A stretch of 64,000 bases of DNA. It comes from Arcobacter iocasae (GTDB lineage Bacteria > Campylobacterota > Campylobacteria > Campylobacterales > Arcobacteraceae). Shown here one piece after another: positions 50,247-58,856 of the stretch. The notes beneath the pieces are model-generated. The model was not told the origin of the DNA. It ran no database searches and saw only the letters and a list, made by a program, of their open reading frames with translations. The translations under genes and the position numbers were made by a program. Positions within the stretch are counted from its first letter, which is position 1. Each line of letters begins with the position of its first letter. The stretch lies in the NCBI RefSeq assembly GCF_042214795.1, contig NZ_CP090177.1, positions 1,798,001-1,862,000 on the forward strand. Reading direction: 5' to 3'.

Positions 50247-51230
50247 TTAAAAGTTATTGAGCTCTTTTCTATAATCATTTGGACTTATTTTAAAATTATT
50301 AAAAAATAATTTGCTAAAATAGCTAGCATTGTTATATCCTATTTTTACTGTAACTTCTTTTACGCTGAGATTTTCTTTTAATAATTTCTTTGCTATGTCT
50401 AATCGTCTTTTTTGAATCATTTCTAAAATGGTCATGCCATAATACTCTTTAAAGTCTTTTTTTAAATAACATTCATTTATTGCAGATTTATAGGCTATAG
50501 TTTTTATAGATAATTTTGAATTGTAGTTATTCATAATAATCTCTTTTGCTCTTTCTAAAGATGAAATTCTATCTTTTTTATGACTTATAGAAGAGGAATT
50601 ACTCAAAGATTTGGAAACCTTTTCAAGAGTATAGTGAAGTAAGTTTGTAATTTTTGATTCTAGATAAATGCTTTTTAAAATATCTTCAAAAGAATTTTCA
50701 TCTCTAAAATCATTTGATAACTCTAATTGCAATGCATCAATTTGTAAATCTTTTAAAATATAGTAACTTTCTTTAAATGCTAGTCGCATATATCTTTCAA
50801 TATCTACAATTGAATATGCAAGTTTTAAAAATAAATCATTTTTTATACCTACAAAAATACAGAAAAAAGGTTCATCTTTTTTTAATGGGATTTCACAATA
50901 AAATTTATTGGATGCTAGTTCAATAAAAAAATAATTACTTTTTAAAATATGTTCTTTTTTGTCTTTATATGTAAAATTGATATTATCACCAAAGTTAAAA
51001 ATCAAACATGCACCTGGAACTTGTGATTCTTCATATAAGATTAAATCTTTCTTTGGAATAATTTTTCTAACAAAAAGACCAATACCATTTCCCATATCAT
51101 AAAAAATAGTAAAGCCTTCACCATACTCTTTTTTTATTTTAGCAATAAAAGTTTGTCTAGAAAAAGGGTTTTGTGTTGTTTTAACAATATCAATTAAATC
51201 TGTGTAATTTACTTTAAGTGAGGCATTCAT
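50247..51230 (-). CDS. AraC-family transcriptional regulator (PchR-like)
   Basis: A 327-residue regulator. The C-terminal ~100 residues form two helix-turn-helix units (LSIKTIAYKSAINECYLKKDF and VTVKIGYNNASYFSKLFFN, then SPNDYRKE). The N-terminal 220 residues are a ligand domain. In Pseudomonas the PchR type senses ferrisiderophore and activates its receptor gene. The receptor operon starts 105 bases downstream on the same strand, which supports that role. A Fur box stands upstream. Confidence 0.88.
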   Translation of the reverse strand: MNASLKVNYTDLIDIVKTTQNPFSRQTFIAKIKKEYGEGFTIFYDMGNGIGLFVRKIIPKKDLILYEESQVPGACLIFNFGDNINFTYKDKKEHILKSNYFFIELASNKFYCEIPLKKDEPFFCIFVGIKNDLFLKLAYSIVDIERYMRLAFKESYYILKDLQIDALQLELSNDFRDENSFEDILKSIYLESKITNLLHYTLEKVSKSLSNSSSISHKKDRISSLERAKEIIMNNYNSKLSIKTIAYKSAINECYLKKDFKEYYGMTILEMIQKRRLDIAKKLLKENLSVKEVTVKIGYNNASYFSKLFFNNFKISPNDYRKELNNF

Positions 51231-51320
51231 TTTGTATTTAATAATCTATATAGCATCTCTTGATTTTCCTTACAATTTAATTCTTATAATAGTTAAATAT
51301 GTTTAAAATAGCTTTAACTA

Positions 51321-51335
51321 TGATAGTGATTATTA
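51321..51335. promoter_or_regulatory. Fur box between the AraC gene and the two-component genes
   Basis: TGATAGTGATTATTA matches the 7-1-7 Fur consensus at 12 of 14 positions. It lies in the divergent region 51231-51365, with a TATGCT -10-like element for the rightward gene at 51350-51355. It could control both directions. Confidence 0.7.
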
Positions 51336-51365
51336 TAATTAAACAATATTATGCTAAAATAATTT

Positions 51366-52049
51366 ATGTCAATGAACGAATTTAAGAATTTAAAATTATT
51401 ATATGTTGAAGATGAAAATAATATACGCAAAGTTGCTATGTCTTACTTTAGCCGCTTATTTGAAACGGTATATGAAGCAAAAGATGCCTTAGATGCCTTT
51501 GATATATTTAAAGAGATTAAGCCACATATTATAGTCACTGATATCAAAATGGCAAAAATGTCAGGTATAGATTTAGTTAGAAAGGTTAGAGAACTAGATA
51601 AAAGATGTCAAATAGTAATTCTAACTGCATATACAGATACGAATTTTCTACTTGAAGCTGTAGAATTGAATCTGGTAAAATATCTAATTAAACCAATACG
51701 ACACGACAAGATGCACTCTGTTTTAAAACAATGTGCTTTAAATATTAAAGAAAATAGATTAAATCTTATTCATATTCGTCAAAATTGTATTTATGATATT
51801 TTTAATAAAACACTAATTTTTGATAAACAAATAGTAAAATTATCTAAAACAGAATTAGAGTTTTTAGAATTATTATGCATGAATCTAACCCGTGTAGTAA
51901 CATATGAAGAAATAGAGAATATAATTTGGTATGACTCTTATATGAGTGAAGATGCTCTTCGTTCAATGGTTCGAAAACTAAGAAAAAAATTACCAGAAGA
52001 TTGTATTGAAAATATAGCAAAAATGGGTTATAAACTTCAATGCCATTAG
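51366..52049 (+). CDS. Two-component response regulator, OmpR type
   Basis: A 227-residue regulator. The receiver has Glu15/Asp16, the phosphorylation site Asp59 (IIVTDIKMAKMSG), Thr87 region LTAYTD and Lys109 (YLIKPI). The C-terminal winged helix (about 135-225) ends ENIAKMGYKL. It overlaps the kinase start by 10 bases. An iron- or siderophore-linked role is inferred from the Fur box and neighbours. A second in-frame ATG two codons in could also be used; the -10 is unusually close, giving a very short leader. Confidence 0.9.
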   Translation: MSMNEFKNLKLLYVEDENNIRKVAMSYFSRLFETVYEAKDALDAFDIFKEIKPHIIVTDIKMAKMSGIDLVRKVRELDKRCQIVILTAYTDTNFLLEAVELNLVKYLIKPIRHDKMHSVLKQCALNIKENRLNLIHIRQNCIYDIFNKTLIFDKQIVKLSKTELEFLELLCMNLTRVVTYEEIENIIWYDSYMSEDALRSMVRKLRKKLPEDCIENIAKMGYKLQCH

Positions 52050-53755
52050 CTAGAATTATTATTTGTATTTTTATAATAAATATTTTCGCATATGCAAATG
52101 GAAGAAATAACATAATAAGTGGGGCTTATATTGCTACAGATAATGGAGAATATAAGAGTTATAAACAATATGATTTAAAAAATGACTATTTTAAAAGATT
52201 CAATGTAAAACTAGAAATAAATAAAAAAGTGTTAGAAGATAAAACATACTATTTATTTATAACTACTGAAGTAAAAAGTCTAATTAGTTCAAATGTAGAT
52301 TATAATAAAAGCTTAGATAAGATAATAGTAAAACTTGATAAAAATACTCCTTCTAATATATATTTTTCATATGAAAATAAACAACAAAAACTATTAAATT
52401 TTAAGATATTGGTATTTAGTGAATTTGAATATCAATATATGTTAGAAAATAAAAGCATATTATATGGAATAGCATATGGAATAATCTTTTCAGCCTTTTT
52501 ATATAATCTTGTGATATTTTTAAATACCAGAAAAAAAGCCTTCTTTTATTACTCTTTAATGCAGATTTTTTTGTTAATTATTTTAGTTGACCTTGTTAGG
52601 TTTTCTATTATGACTTATAGAAGCTCTTTTGAAATTATGGTCCTTGATATAATTGAGACTTTGTGTCTTATTGTGATTATTTTATTTTCTAAAGAGATAT
52701 TAAATACAAAAAAGAATATACCTATTATGGATAAGTTTTTGTATGGTTTGATTATAATAAATTTAATAGATTTATTTTGTATACCTTTTATAGGATATTC
52801 AATTTTGTATGAATATATATCTAGAACATTAATTATCTTATTTTTAATGGTGGCTGGAATTATTACTTTATACAAAGGAGAGAAAGTAGCAATCTTCTAT
52901 ATTTTGGGTTGGAGTGTTCTTTTTGTAAGTTTAGTAGTTAGTGAATATAATTTAATAAATATACATGAACTCTTTATTTTTCATATTGGATTTCCTATTG
53001 AATCTATGATTTTAAGTTTTGCACTTGGTTATAAATTAAAACAAAGTATTCATGAAAATAAAGAAAAAGAGCAACTTTTGGTACACCAAAGTAAATTGGC
53101 TTCTATGGGTGAAATGATTAATAATATTGCCCATCAATGGAGACAACCGCTAACTCATCTATCATTTATAAATATGGATATACAAACTGCGCAAGATAGT
53201 AAAGAATTAGATAAAAAATACTTAGACGAAAAAATAAATGAATCCTATGAGCAAATTGAATTTATGTCACAAACTATTGATAATTTTAAAGATTTTTATC
53301 AACCAGTTAAAAATAAAGAACTGTTTTTTATAAGTGAAGCTGTTAATAAAGCAATTAATATAATCAAACCCTCTTTAAATAACTTAGATATAAAACTAAA
53401 TTTCGTAATCTTTCAAGATAGGGAAATAGAAGCATTTGAAAATGAATATTCTCAAGTAGTGTTAAATTTTATTAGTAATGCTAAAGAGGTATTATATTTA
53501 AGAAAAATTAAAAACCCTAAAATAGATATTTGTTTAGAATTTACAAATAATAAAAGTATTTTAACAGTTAAAGATAATGCAAAGGGAATTTCTGAAGATA
53601 TTATAAACAAGATTTTTAATCCTTATTTTAGTACAAAAAATAATAGTAGTGGAATAGGGCTTTATATGTCAAAGATAATTGTAGAATCACACTTTGAAGG
53701 TACAATTAGTGCTTATAATACCAAAGAAGGAGCTTGTTTTAAAGTTGAAGTATAA
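52040..53755 (+). CDS. Sensor histidine kinase with 7TMR-DISM-type input
   Basis: A 571-residue membrane kinase. After a signal peptide (about 1-20) comes a ~120-residue periplasmic domain of the 7TMR-DISM extracellular type, seven hydrophobic helices (about 138-335), a short coiled coil and the transmitter. The H-box is IAHQWRQPLTHLSF with His365. N, G1 and G2 boxes are NFISNAKEVL, VKDNAKGIS and SSGIGLYMSKI. It partners the response regulator just upstream. The 3' end overlaps the convergent gene by 43 bases. The signal sensed is unknown. Confidence 0.9.
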   Translation: MPLARIIICIFIINIFAYANGRNNIISGAYIATDNGEYKSYKQYDLKNDYFKRFNVKLEINKKVLEDKTYYLFITTEVKSLISSNVDYNKSLDKIIVKLDKNTPSNIYFSYENKQQKLLNFKILVFSEFEYQYMLENKSILYGIAYGIIFSAFLYNLVIFLNTRKKAFFYYSLMQIFLLIILVDLVRFSIMTYRSSFEIMVLDIIETLCLIVIILFSKEILNTKKNIPIMDKFLYGLIIINLIDLFCIPFIGYSILYEYISRTLIILFLMVAGIITLYKGEKVAIFYILGWSVLFVSLVVSEYNLINIHELFIFHIGFPIESMILSFALGYKLKQSIHENKEKEQLLVHQSKLASMGEMINNIAHQWRQPLTHLSFINMDIQTAQDSKELDKKYLDEKINESYEQIEFMSQTIDNFKDFYQPVKNKELFFISEAVNKAINIIKPSLNNLDIKLNFVIFQDREIEAFENEYSQVVLNFISNAKEVLYLRKIKNPKIDICLEFTNNKSILTVKDNAKGISEDIINKIFNPYFSTKNNSSGIGLYMSKIIVESHFEGTISAYNTKEGACFKVEV

Positions 53756-54384
53756 GTCATATTAGATTTTTTTAAAAGTAATAAAGAAAGAAGAGTTTCA
53801 TATAAAACATCTTGTGAATGGTTATATCGAAATTGAGACTCTTTTAAATGCAAAAATAAGTTGTTTTTGTTTAGTCCTCTAAATTTCTTTAATCTATTTT
53901 GAATAAAATCTTGAATGCTCTCATCACTTTTTGTAAGATACAATAAGGTATATTTATTCTCTTTTTTATCAAATGAAACTTTTGCAGAATTGGTTTTTTT
54001 ACTATTTTGTAATTGTAAATGAATATTTTCATTTATAAACTCTTGAAGATTTGGAAAAATATTTTCACTATTTTCAAAAATAAAAGCTTTCTTTTGGTAT
54101 TCAATAAAATAGTTAATGTATGGTCCATTTTTTACATATTTTATTAAAAAGCTATTATTAGATAAATGATTATTTTTTAATAAATAAAATATTTCATCTT
54201 CTTTTGAAAGTAATAATGATCTAATAATTTTATAATAATTATTTATAGTTTGTCTACTTAGATTTAATTTTTGAGCCGTTTGTATTGCTGTATAATCTTC
54301 TGTAAAATATTTACAAATCTTTTTTAAAACAGTAGTATCGATTTTGGCATTTTTTAAATAATTTAATATTTCATTGTTACTCAT
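53713..54384 (-). CDS. Transposase-derived (IS1595/IS1016-like) DNA-binding protein in the feo operon
   Basis: A 223-residue protein. Residues 31-56 (YTAIQTAQKLNLSRQTINNY) look like the helix-turn-helix of IS1016-type transposases. Residues 154-188 (DESIQDFIQNRLKKFRGLNK then LHLKESQFRYN) look like their C-terminal end, IENFWNQAKRHLRKFNG...LFLKECEWRFN. The first two catalytic acidic motifs (IDESYFGG-type) are not seen, and Gln158 stands where the catalytic Glu is expected. So it is probably a domesticated or decayed transposase. No inverted repeats flank it. It is the last of five feo genes, 53 bases after the Cys-rich gene, and could act as a regulator, which is inference. Confidence 0.6.
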   Translation of the reverse strand: MSNNEILNYLKNAKIDTTVLKKICKYFTEDYTAIQTAQKLNLSRQTINNYYKIIRSLLLSKEDEIFYLLKNNHLSNNSFLIKYVKNGPYINYFIEYQKKAFIFENSENIFPNLQEFINENIHLQLQNSKKTNSAKVSFDKKENKYTLLYLTKSDESIQDFIQNRLKKFRGLNKNNLFLHLKESQFRYNHSQDVLYETLLSLLLLKKSNMTYTSTLKQAPSLVL

Positions 54385-54437
54385 ACTTGAATTGTATGAA
54401 AAAACAATGGCTAAAGAATGTCTAAAAAAACAAATTC

Positions 54438-54593
54438 TTAATTTATAGGAAATTTCTTTTTCTCTTTAGAATTATTTTGTGAACCACAACCACAAGAACC
54501 ACCACAACTCTTCTTTTTAAATAGTGATTTATATATGTAAGAAAGTGCAAGAACAAAAATAATTACAGTAAAAAGTAGTTCATATAGACTCAT
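54438..54593 (-). CDS. FeoB-associated Cys-rich membrane protein
   Basis: A 51-residue protein with one N-terminal helix (about 4-21, LLFTVIIFVLALSYIY), a basic KSLFKKK, the Cys cluster SCGGSCGCGS (Cys30, 34, 36) and a Lys-rich end. This is the form of FeoB-associated Cys-rich proteins found downstream of feoB in many bacteria; they may assist or gate Fe2+ transport, but the role is not proven. The ATG overlaps the stop of the secreted-protein gene as ATGA. Confidence 0.85.
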   Translation of the reverse strand: MSLYELLFTVIIFVLALSYIYKSLFKKKSCGGSCGCGSQNNSKEKKKFPIN

Positions 54594-54892
54594 TCTATAA
54601 TCTCCTTACCTTTTATAGAAACAACATGCCCTTCTCCTGCATCAAAAACAACTTCATATGAGTTTTGTGGTTTAGAAAAAGTAAATTCACTATTTTCATT
54701 CATTAAGCCTTCAATAATTTTTTTGTCATCATGTTTTACATACATTCTTACACCACTTCCACTACTTCCATTTGAAAACCCGCCTTCGCAAGTGATACTA
54801 TCATCACCATTGTCAAAGCATGTCATGATGGCCGTATGTGCATCTAAACTACTTATTAAAAGTATACTTGTTATTAAAATTTTTTTAAACAT
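54590..54892 (-). CDS. Small secreted protein of the feo operon, function unknown
   Basis: A 100-residue protein with a signal peptide (about 1-18, SLLDAH-type end) and a small periplasmic domain. Two Cys (Cys25, Cys35) could form a disulfide. GSSGSGVRMYVKHDDKKIIE (about 42-61) and YEVVFDAGEGHVVSIKG (about 79-95) align by eye with the periplasmic domain of the siderophore-operon protein at 45674-46171. It overlaps the end of feoB by 8 bases, so it is part of the feo operon. It may hand over or sense ferrous iron, by context only. Confidence 0.78.
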   Translation of the reverse strand: MFKKILITSILLISSLDAHTAIMTCFDNGDDSITCEGGFSNGSSGSGVRMYVKHDDKKIIEGLMNENSEFTFSKPQNSYEVVFDAGEGHVVSIKGKEIIE

Positions 54893-57326
54893 ATGTTTCC
54901 TTTTTTGTTGGTATTAATCCTAAAGCAAGAGTTATTAATATAATAAAGATATAAAAATAACCCATAGCTTCAATTTCTGATAAACTAAAAATTGTGCCCA
55001 TTTGAAAAATAAAAATGGCACACAATAGTCCTAAAATTATTGGATAAAATAGGGCAAATAACATCCATTTTAAAGAGTTTGTTTGGATTTTTATCATAAT
55101 CATTGTTGCTATACATGGAGGTGTCAATGCCATAAATATTATAATCGCCACAGCACTTAGTGGAGAGTATGTATGATTATCTCCTAAAGAGTTATTTTGA
55201 TTACTTTCATATAATGCACCAAGAGTTGAAACCGAACTTTCCCTTGCTGCAAAAGAGCTTAAAAATGCCACATTGATTTTCCAATCAAAGCCTGCATATT
55301 GGGTAACTGGAACAAAGAATTTTCCAATAGAACCTAAAAAAGAATTCTCAATTTTATTGTTTTTTAATTCTCTTAGTAATTTTTTTCTTGTATTTAAAAG
55401 TATTTTTAACGCTTTATTTATTTTTCTAGCTTCTTTATTTTTATTAGGTTTAGCAAAAAGAAAAAACAGTTGATTTTTATCTTGAAATTTTTCATCAATA
55501 GCTTTTGAAACAGTTACATCTTTTGTATTCATTTTTTCATATTTATATTGAGTATAAAAATTAATTAACTCTTTTAGTTCTTTTTTCTCATTTACATAAG
55601 TAAAATATGTGCTATGTTTTGTTTGCTTATAAAAAGTATCTTGCATTGCTTTACTTTGAATATCATATTGATTTTTTTCTTTTTGCGAGAGACCAGGAAA
55701 TTGTATTAGTACAAATAAAACTATAGCAACAGCTGCTACAATTGTAACAATCTTTTTTAAATATAACCAAACCCTATCAAAAACTTTAACTAATAAGCCT
55801 CTTAATGTAGGTATATGATAAGAGGGTAATTCCATGATAAAAGGAGTATTGGGATAAGCCTTTAAAACACTTATACTTAATAGCTTAGAAATAATCAATG
55901 CAATAAATAGTGTAATAGTTGAAATCATAAACATCATCAAAGACATATGTACTTTAAAAAAAGTTACTATAATCAATATAAAAAAAGGAATCTTTGCTAA
56001 ACAGTTCATAAGAGGAATAGTTAAAATTGTAGCTATTTTTGCTCTTTTGTCATTCATTCCTTTTGTTGCCATTACTCCAGGAACTGCACAACCACCTGCA
56101 AAAATCCCACTTAAAACTAAGGGCAGGGTAGACTCTCCATGCAAGCCAAATTTTGAGAAAACTCTATCTAAAATAAAGGCCATTCGTGGCATATATCCTA
56201 CATCTTCTAGTATAGCAATTAAGAAAAAAAGTATTAAAAATATTGGAATATAATTAAGTAAAGCAATAATACTATTCATCATCCAAATAGCAAGTTGAGT
56301 CAAATATGGAATGGAACTAATATCTTCACTTGGAAATAGTGAAACTACGGTATATTTAACCCAAGCTAGTATGGGCCAAGTTATATTAGTGAGGTCATAT
56401 CCGTATACTATTGAAAACTTATATAAAGTAAAAATAATTAGACCTAAAATAGGAAGGGCAAGAAATTTATTTAATATTATTGTATCAATTTTTTCACTTA
56501 TTGTTTTATTTTGTGTTTTACTTTTTGTTGTACATGATTTTACTAATTCATCTGCTTTTTCATATCTAATTTTTACAATATATTGTTCAACACTTATTTT
56601 ATGTATATCTTTAAATTCTTCTTTATACTTCTGAACAATATCAAATATCTCATCATAATTGTAATCATTGTTTTTTACAAAAGATTTAATTCCTTCATCA
56701 TTTTCAAAAAGTTTTATGCAAATAAAATGTTTTGATAATTCAAAAGAATCCACATTTAGTTGAGGTTTCAATCTATCAATATATGGCTGCAACTTTTCAT
56801 AAAACAAGGCAGTGGATACATGAGATATTAAGTCATTATTTACTTCTATAATTGAATCTTTTAGTTCATTCAATCCTTGTTTTTTTGTAGCTACTGTTTG
56901 CACAACTTTTGCATTGACTAATTTTTCTAATTTTTCAAAGTTAATTTCTTGACCATTTTGTTTTGCAATATCCAACATATTAAATGCAATAATCATAGGT
57001 TTTTGCATATCAAAAAGTTGCATAGTTAAATACAAATTTCTTCTTAAATTTGAAGCATCAATTGTATTTATGATTATGTTAGTTTCTTTATTTAAGATAT
57101 AACTTCTTGTGATTTTTTCTTCTTCTGAATATGAAGAAAAAGAGTAAGTTCCTGGTAAATCAATTACATTGTATCTTGAATCTTTATAAGTATATGAGCC
57201 CTCTTTTTTATCAACTGTTACTCCTGGATAATTTGCAATGTGTTGTTTGATGTTTGTTAACATATTGAAAATAGTAGACTTGCCACAATTAGGTTGTCCA
57301 ACTAAGGCTAAATTGATGCTATTCAT
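54885..57326 (-). CDS. feoB: Ferrous iron transporter FeoB
   Basis: An 813-residue Fe2+ permease with an N-terminal G protein. G1 is GQPNCGKST (10-18), G3 DLPGTYS (56-62), G4 NMLD (about 115-118). After the helical GDI-like domain come the two Gate halves with SGIFAGGCAVPGVMATKG and FAARESSVSTLG motifs and Cys-containing helices. A Lys-rich soluble insertion (about 560-660) separates the membrane halves. The ATG overlaps the feoA stop by 8 bases. Confidence 0.97.
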   Translation of the reverse strand: MNSINLALVGQPNCGKSTIFNMLTNIKQHIANYPGVTVDKKEGSYTYKDSRYNVIDLPGTYSFSSYSEEEKITRSYILNKETNIIINTIDASNLRRNLYLTMQLFDMQKPMIIAFNMLDIAKQNGQEINFEKLEKLVNAKVVQTVATKKQGLNELKDSIIEVNNDLISHVSTALFYEKLQPYIDRLKPQLNVDSFELSKHFICIKLFENDEGIKSFVKNNDYNYDEIFDIVQKYKEEFKDIHKISVEQYIVKIRYEKADELVKSCTTKSKTQNKTISEKIDTIILNKFLALPILGLIIFTLYKFSIVYGYDLTNITWPILAWVKYTVVSLFPSEDISSIPYLTQLAIWMMNSIIALLNYIPIFLILFFLIAILEDVGYMPRMAFILDRVFSKFGLHGESTLPLVLSGIFAGGCAVPGVMATKGMNDKRAKIATILTIPLMNCLAKIPFFILIIVTFFKVHMSLMMFMISTITLFIALIISKLLSISVLKAYPNTPFIMELPSYHIPTLRGLLVKVFDRVWLYLKKIVTIVAAVAIVLFVLIQFPGLSQKEKNQYDIQSKAMQDTFYKQTKHSTYFTYVNEKKELKELINFYTQYKYEKMNTKDVTVSKAIDEKFQDKNQLFFLFAKPNKNKEARKINKALKILLNTRKKLLRELKNNKIENSFLGSIGKFFVPVTQYAGFDWKINVAFLSSFAARESSVSTLGALYESNQNNSLGDNHTYSPLSAVAIIIFMALTPPCIATMIMIKIQTNSLKWMLFALFYPIILGLLCAIFIFQMGTIFSLSEIEAMGYFYIFIILITLALGLIPTKKETYV

Positions 57327-57543
57327 AGCTTACTCTAACTGCTTTAGCTTCATTTACTCGTAGTGTAATATGATAAGATAATAGTTCTACTTCCAAAGGG
57401 TCTTTTAAAGGAGAGTGTCGAATAAGTTTTATGGAAGTTCCTTCTATAAATCCCATATCATATAGTTTTTGCAATAATATACCTGTTGCATTAATCTCTT
57501 TGATTATTGCAGGTTTAAATGGGATTATTTCATTTAGGGTCAT
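57319..57543 (-). CDS. feoA: Ferrous iron transport protein FeoA
   Basis: A 74-residue SH3-like cytoplasmic partner of FeoB. It reads GILLQKLYDMGFIEGTSIKL and ends LRVNEAKAVRVSYE, the FeoA pattern. I start it at the ATG at 57543, which has AAAAGGTGG six bases upstream; an in-frame ATG five codons earlier at 57558 lies on that ribosome binding site. First gene of the operon feoA-feoB-secreted protein-Cys-rich protein-transposase-derived protein. Confidence 0.93.
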   Translation of the reverse strand: MTLNEIIPFKPAIIKEINATGILLQKLYDMGFIEGTSIKLIRHSPLKDPLEVELLSYHITLRVNEAKAVRVSYE

Positions 57544-57565
57544 TAGCCACCTTTTCATAAATTAT

Positions 57566-57584
57566 ATTAATAGTAAGTATTAAT
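57566..57584 (-). promoter_or_regulatory. Palindrome upstream of feoA (possible regulator or Fur site)
   Basis: Perfect 7-bp arms ATTAATA / TATTAAT with a 5-base centre, 22 bases before the feoA ATG. It is a poor match to the Fur consensus, so it may bind Fur weakly or another regulator, including the operon's own DNA-binding protein. Confidence 0.4.
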
Positions 57585-57629
57585 ATTATAATGAAAAAAT
57601 ATGGCTAAAATATGTCCGTTTGTGATTAA

Positions 57630-58856
57630 TCATATTTTGTAACCTAATTGTTTGATGATTTTTTTAGCCCTTGCATGTTCAAACTTATTTAATAGAGCTT
57701 CTTTTAGGTATTTTTTTGAAAAATCTTCTTTTTCTAACTCATAATAAGAAAGGGCAAGTAAGATGTTTTTTTGCCCATCATTTTTTGAATTTTTTTTGAA
57801 TTCTAAATTTTCTAAAGTTGAAATTACTTTTTTATAATTTGACTCATTGTAATAAATATTTGCTAATAAAATTTCATAATATTCACTTTTTGCATTTGCA
57901 TTTGTATTTAAAAGTTTTATGGCATGTTTTATATTTTTTGCATTTAAATGTGAATTAATTAAAGTTTTAAAATTTGATTTATTATCTTCTAAAATTCCTT
58001 TTTTTATACCATCTTCGATTAAAAGTGCTGCTTTATTATATAAGTCATTTTGTAATAATAAATTTACAAAATATTGGATATTGTTTTTATGGTTAATTAG
58101 TCCTCTGTCATAGGCTAATTCTAAGGTAGAGAGCATCTGTTTTGAGTCATTTGTATTTTGATAAATCAAAACTAATTGCATCCAATACTCTTCTTTTGAT
58201 TCAAAATTATTAATCATATATTTAATAATTTCAATAGCCTTAGGATATTGTTTTAATTCAAAATAAGATGAATACAAAATTTTATACCAAGTTTCCAAAT
58301 TTGGTTTACTTTTATTTTTTTGATTTTCTTTTGAATCTTTTAAATACTCTTCTAATAGTTCCTTCTTGTATTTAATTACTTTCTCGTCATATACAATACT
58401 TTGTTTATATTCTTGTGCATAGTAGTATGCTAAAGCTAAATTCTGATAAATGAGTTGCTTATTAATATCTTTTGATTCTAATAATTCCAATGAATATTTA
58501 ATGCTTTCTTTATAGAGAGTTTCAGATAAATATAATTGAGATAAAACATATTTAACTCTATTTATTTCATTTGGTTTAAAAACATTTAATTTAAGTATTT
58601 TTTCATAATTTGAAATCGCCTCTTTATATTTATTCTGTTCTAAATATATACTTGAATAGCTTTGTAAAGCATAGGATTTAGTAATAGCATTTGTATCTTT
58701 TAATAATGGTTTTAAAAGATTAGATGCTTGTTTATAATCTTTTGTTTCAATAAGTTTTTCTGCTTCTTGAAGCTTTTTAAAGTTTGCACTTGAAAGAGTC
58801 TCTTTTGCAAAAGATGATAAAACTAAAATAGTTAAAATTAAGATTATTTTTTTCAT
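57630..58856 (-). CDS. TPR-repeat periplasmic protein of the TonB/TtpC operon
   Basis: A 408-residue protein with a signal peptide (about 1-16) and TPR repeats along most of its length (for example YKQASNLLKPLLKD, YKEAISNYEKILKLN, YYAQEYKQSIVYDEKVIKY). A TPR protein in this place is a known part of TtpC-type TonB systems, where it may touch the receptor or peptidoglycan. It overlaps the tonB stop by 4 bases and is the last gene of the operon. Confidence 0.85.
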   Translation of the reverse strand: MKKIILILTILVLSSFAKETLSSANFKKLQEAEKLIETKDYKQASNLLKPLLKDTNAITKSYALQSYSSIYLEQNKYKEAISNYEKILKLNVFKPNEINRVKYVLSQLYLSETLYKESIKYSLELLESKDINKQLIYQNLALAYYYAQEYKQSIVYDEKVIKYKKELLEEYLKDSKENQKNKSKPNLETWYKILYSSYFELKQYPKAIEIIKYMINNFESKEEYWMQLVLIYQNTNDSKQMLSTLELAYDRGLINHKNNIQYFVNLLLQNDLYNKAALLIEDGIKKGILEDNKSNFKTLINSHLNAKNIKHAIKLLNTNANAKSEYYEILLANIYYNESNYKKVISTLENLEFKKNSKNDGQKNILLALSYYELEKEDFSKKYLKEALLNKFEHARAKKIIKQLGYKI

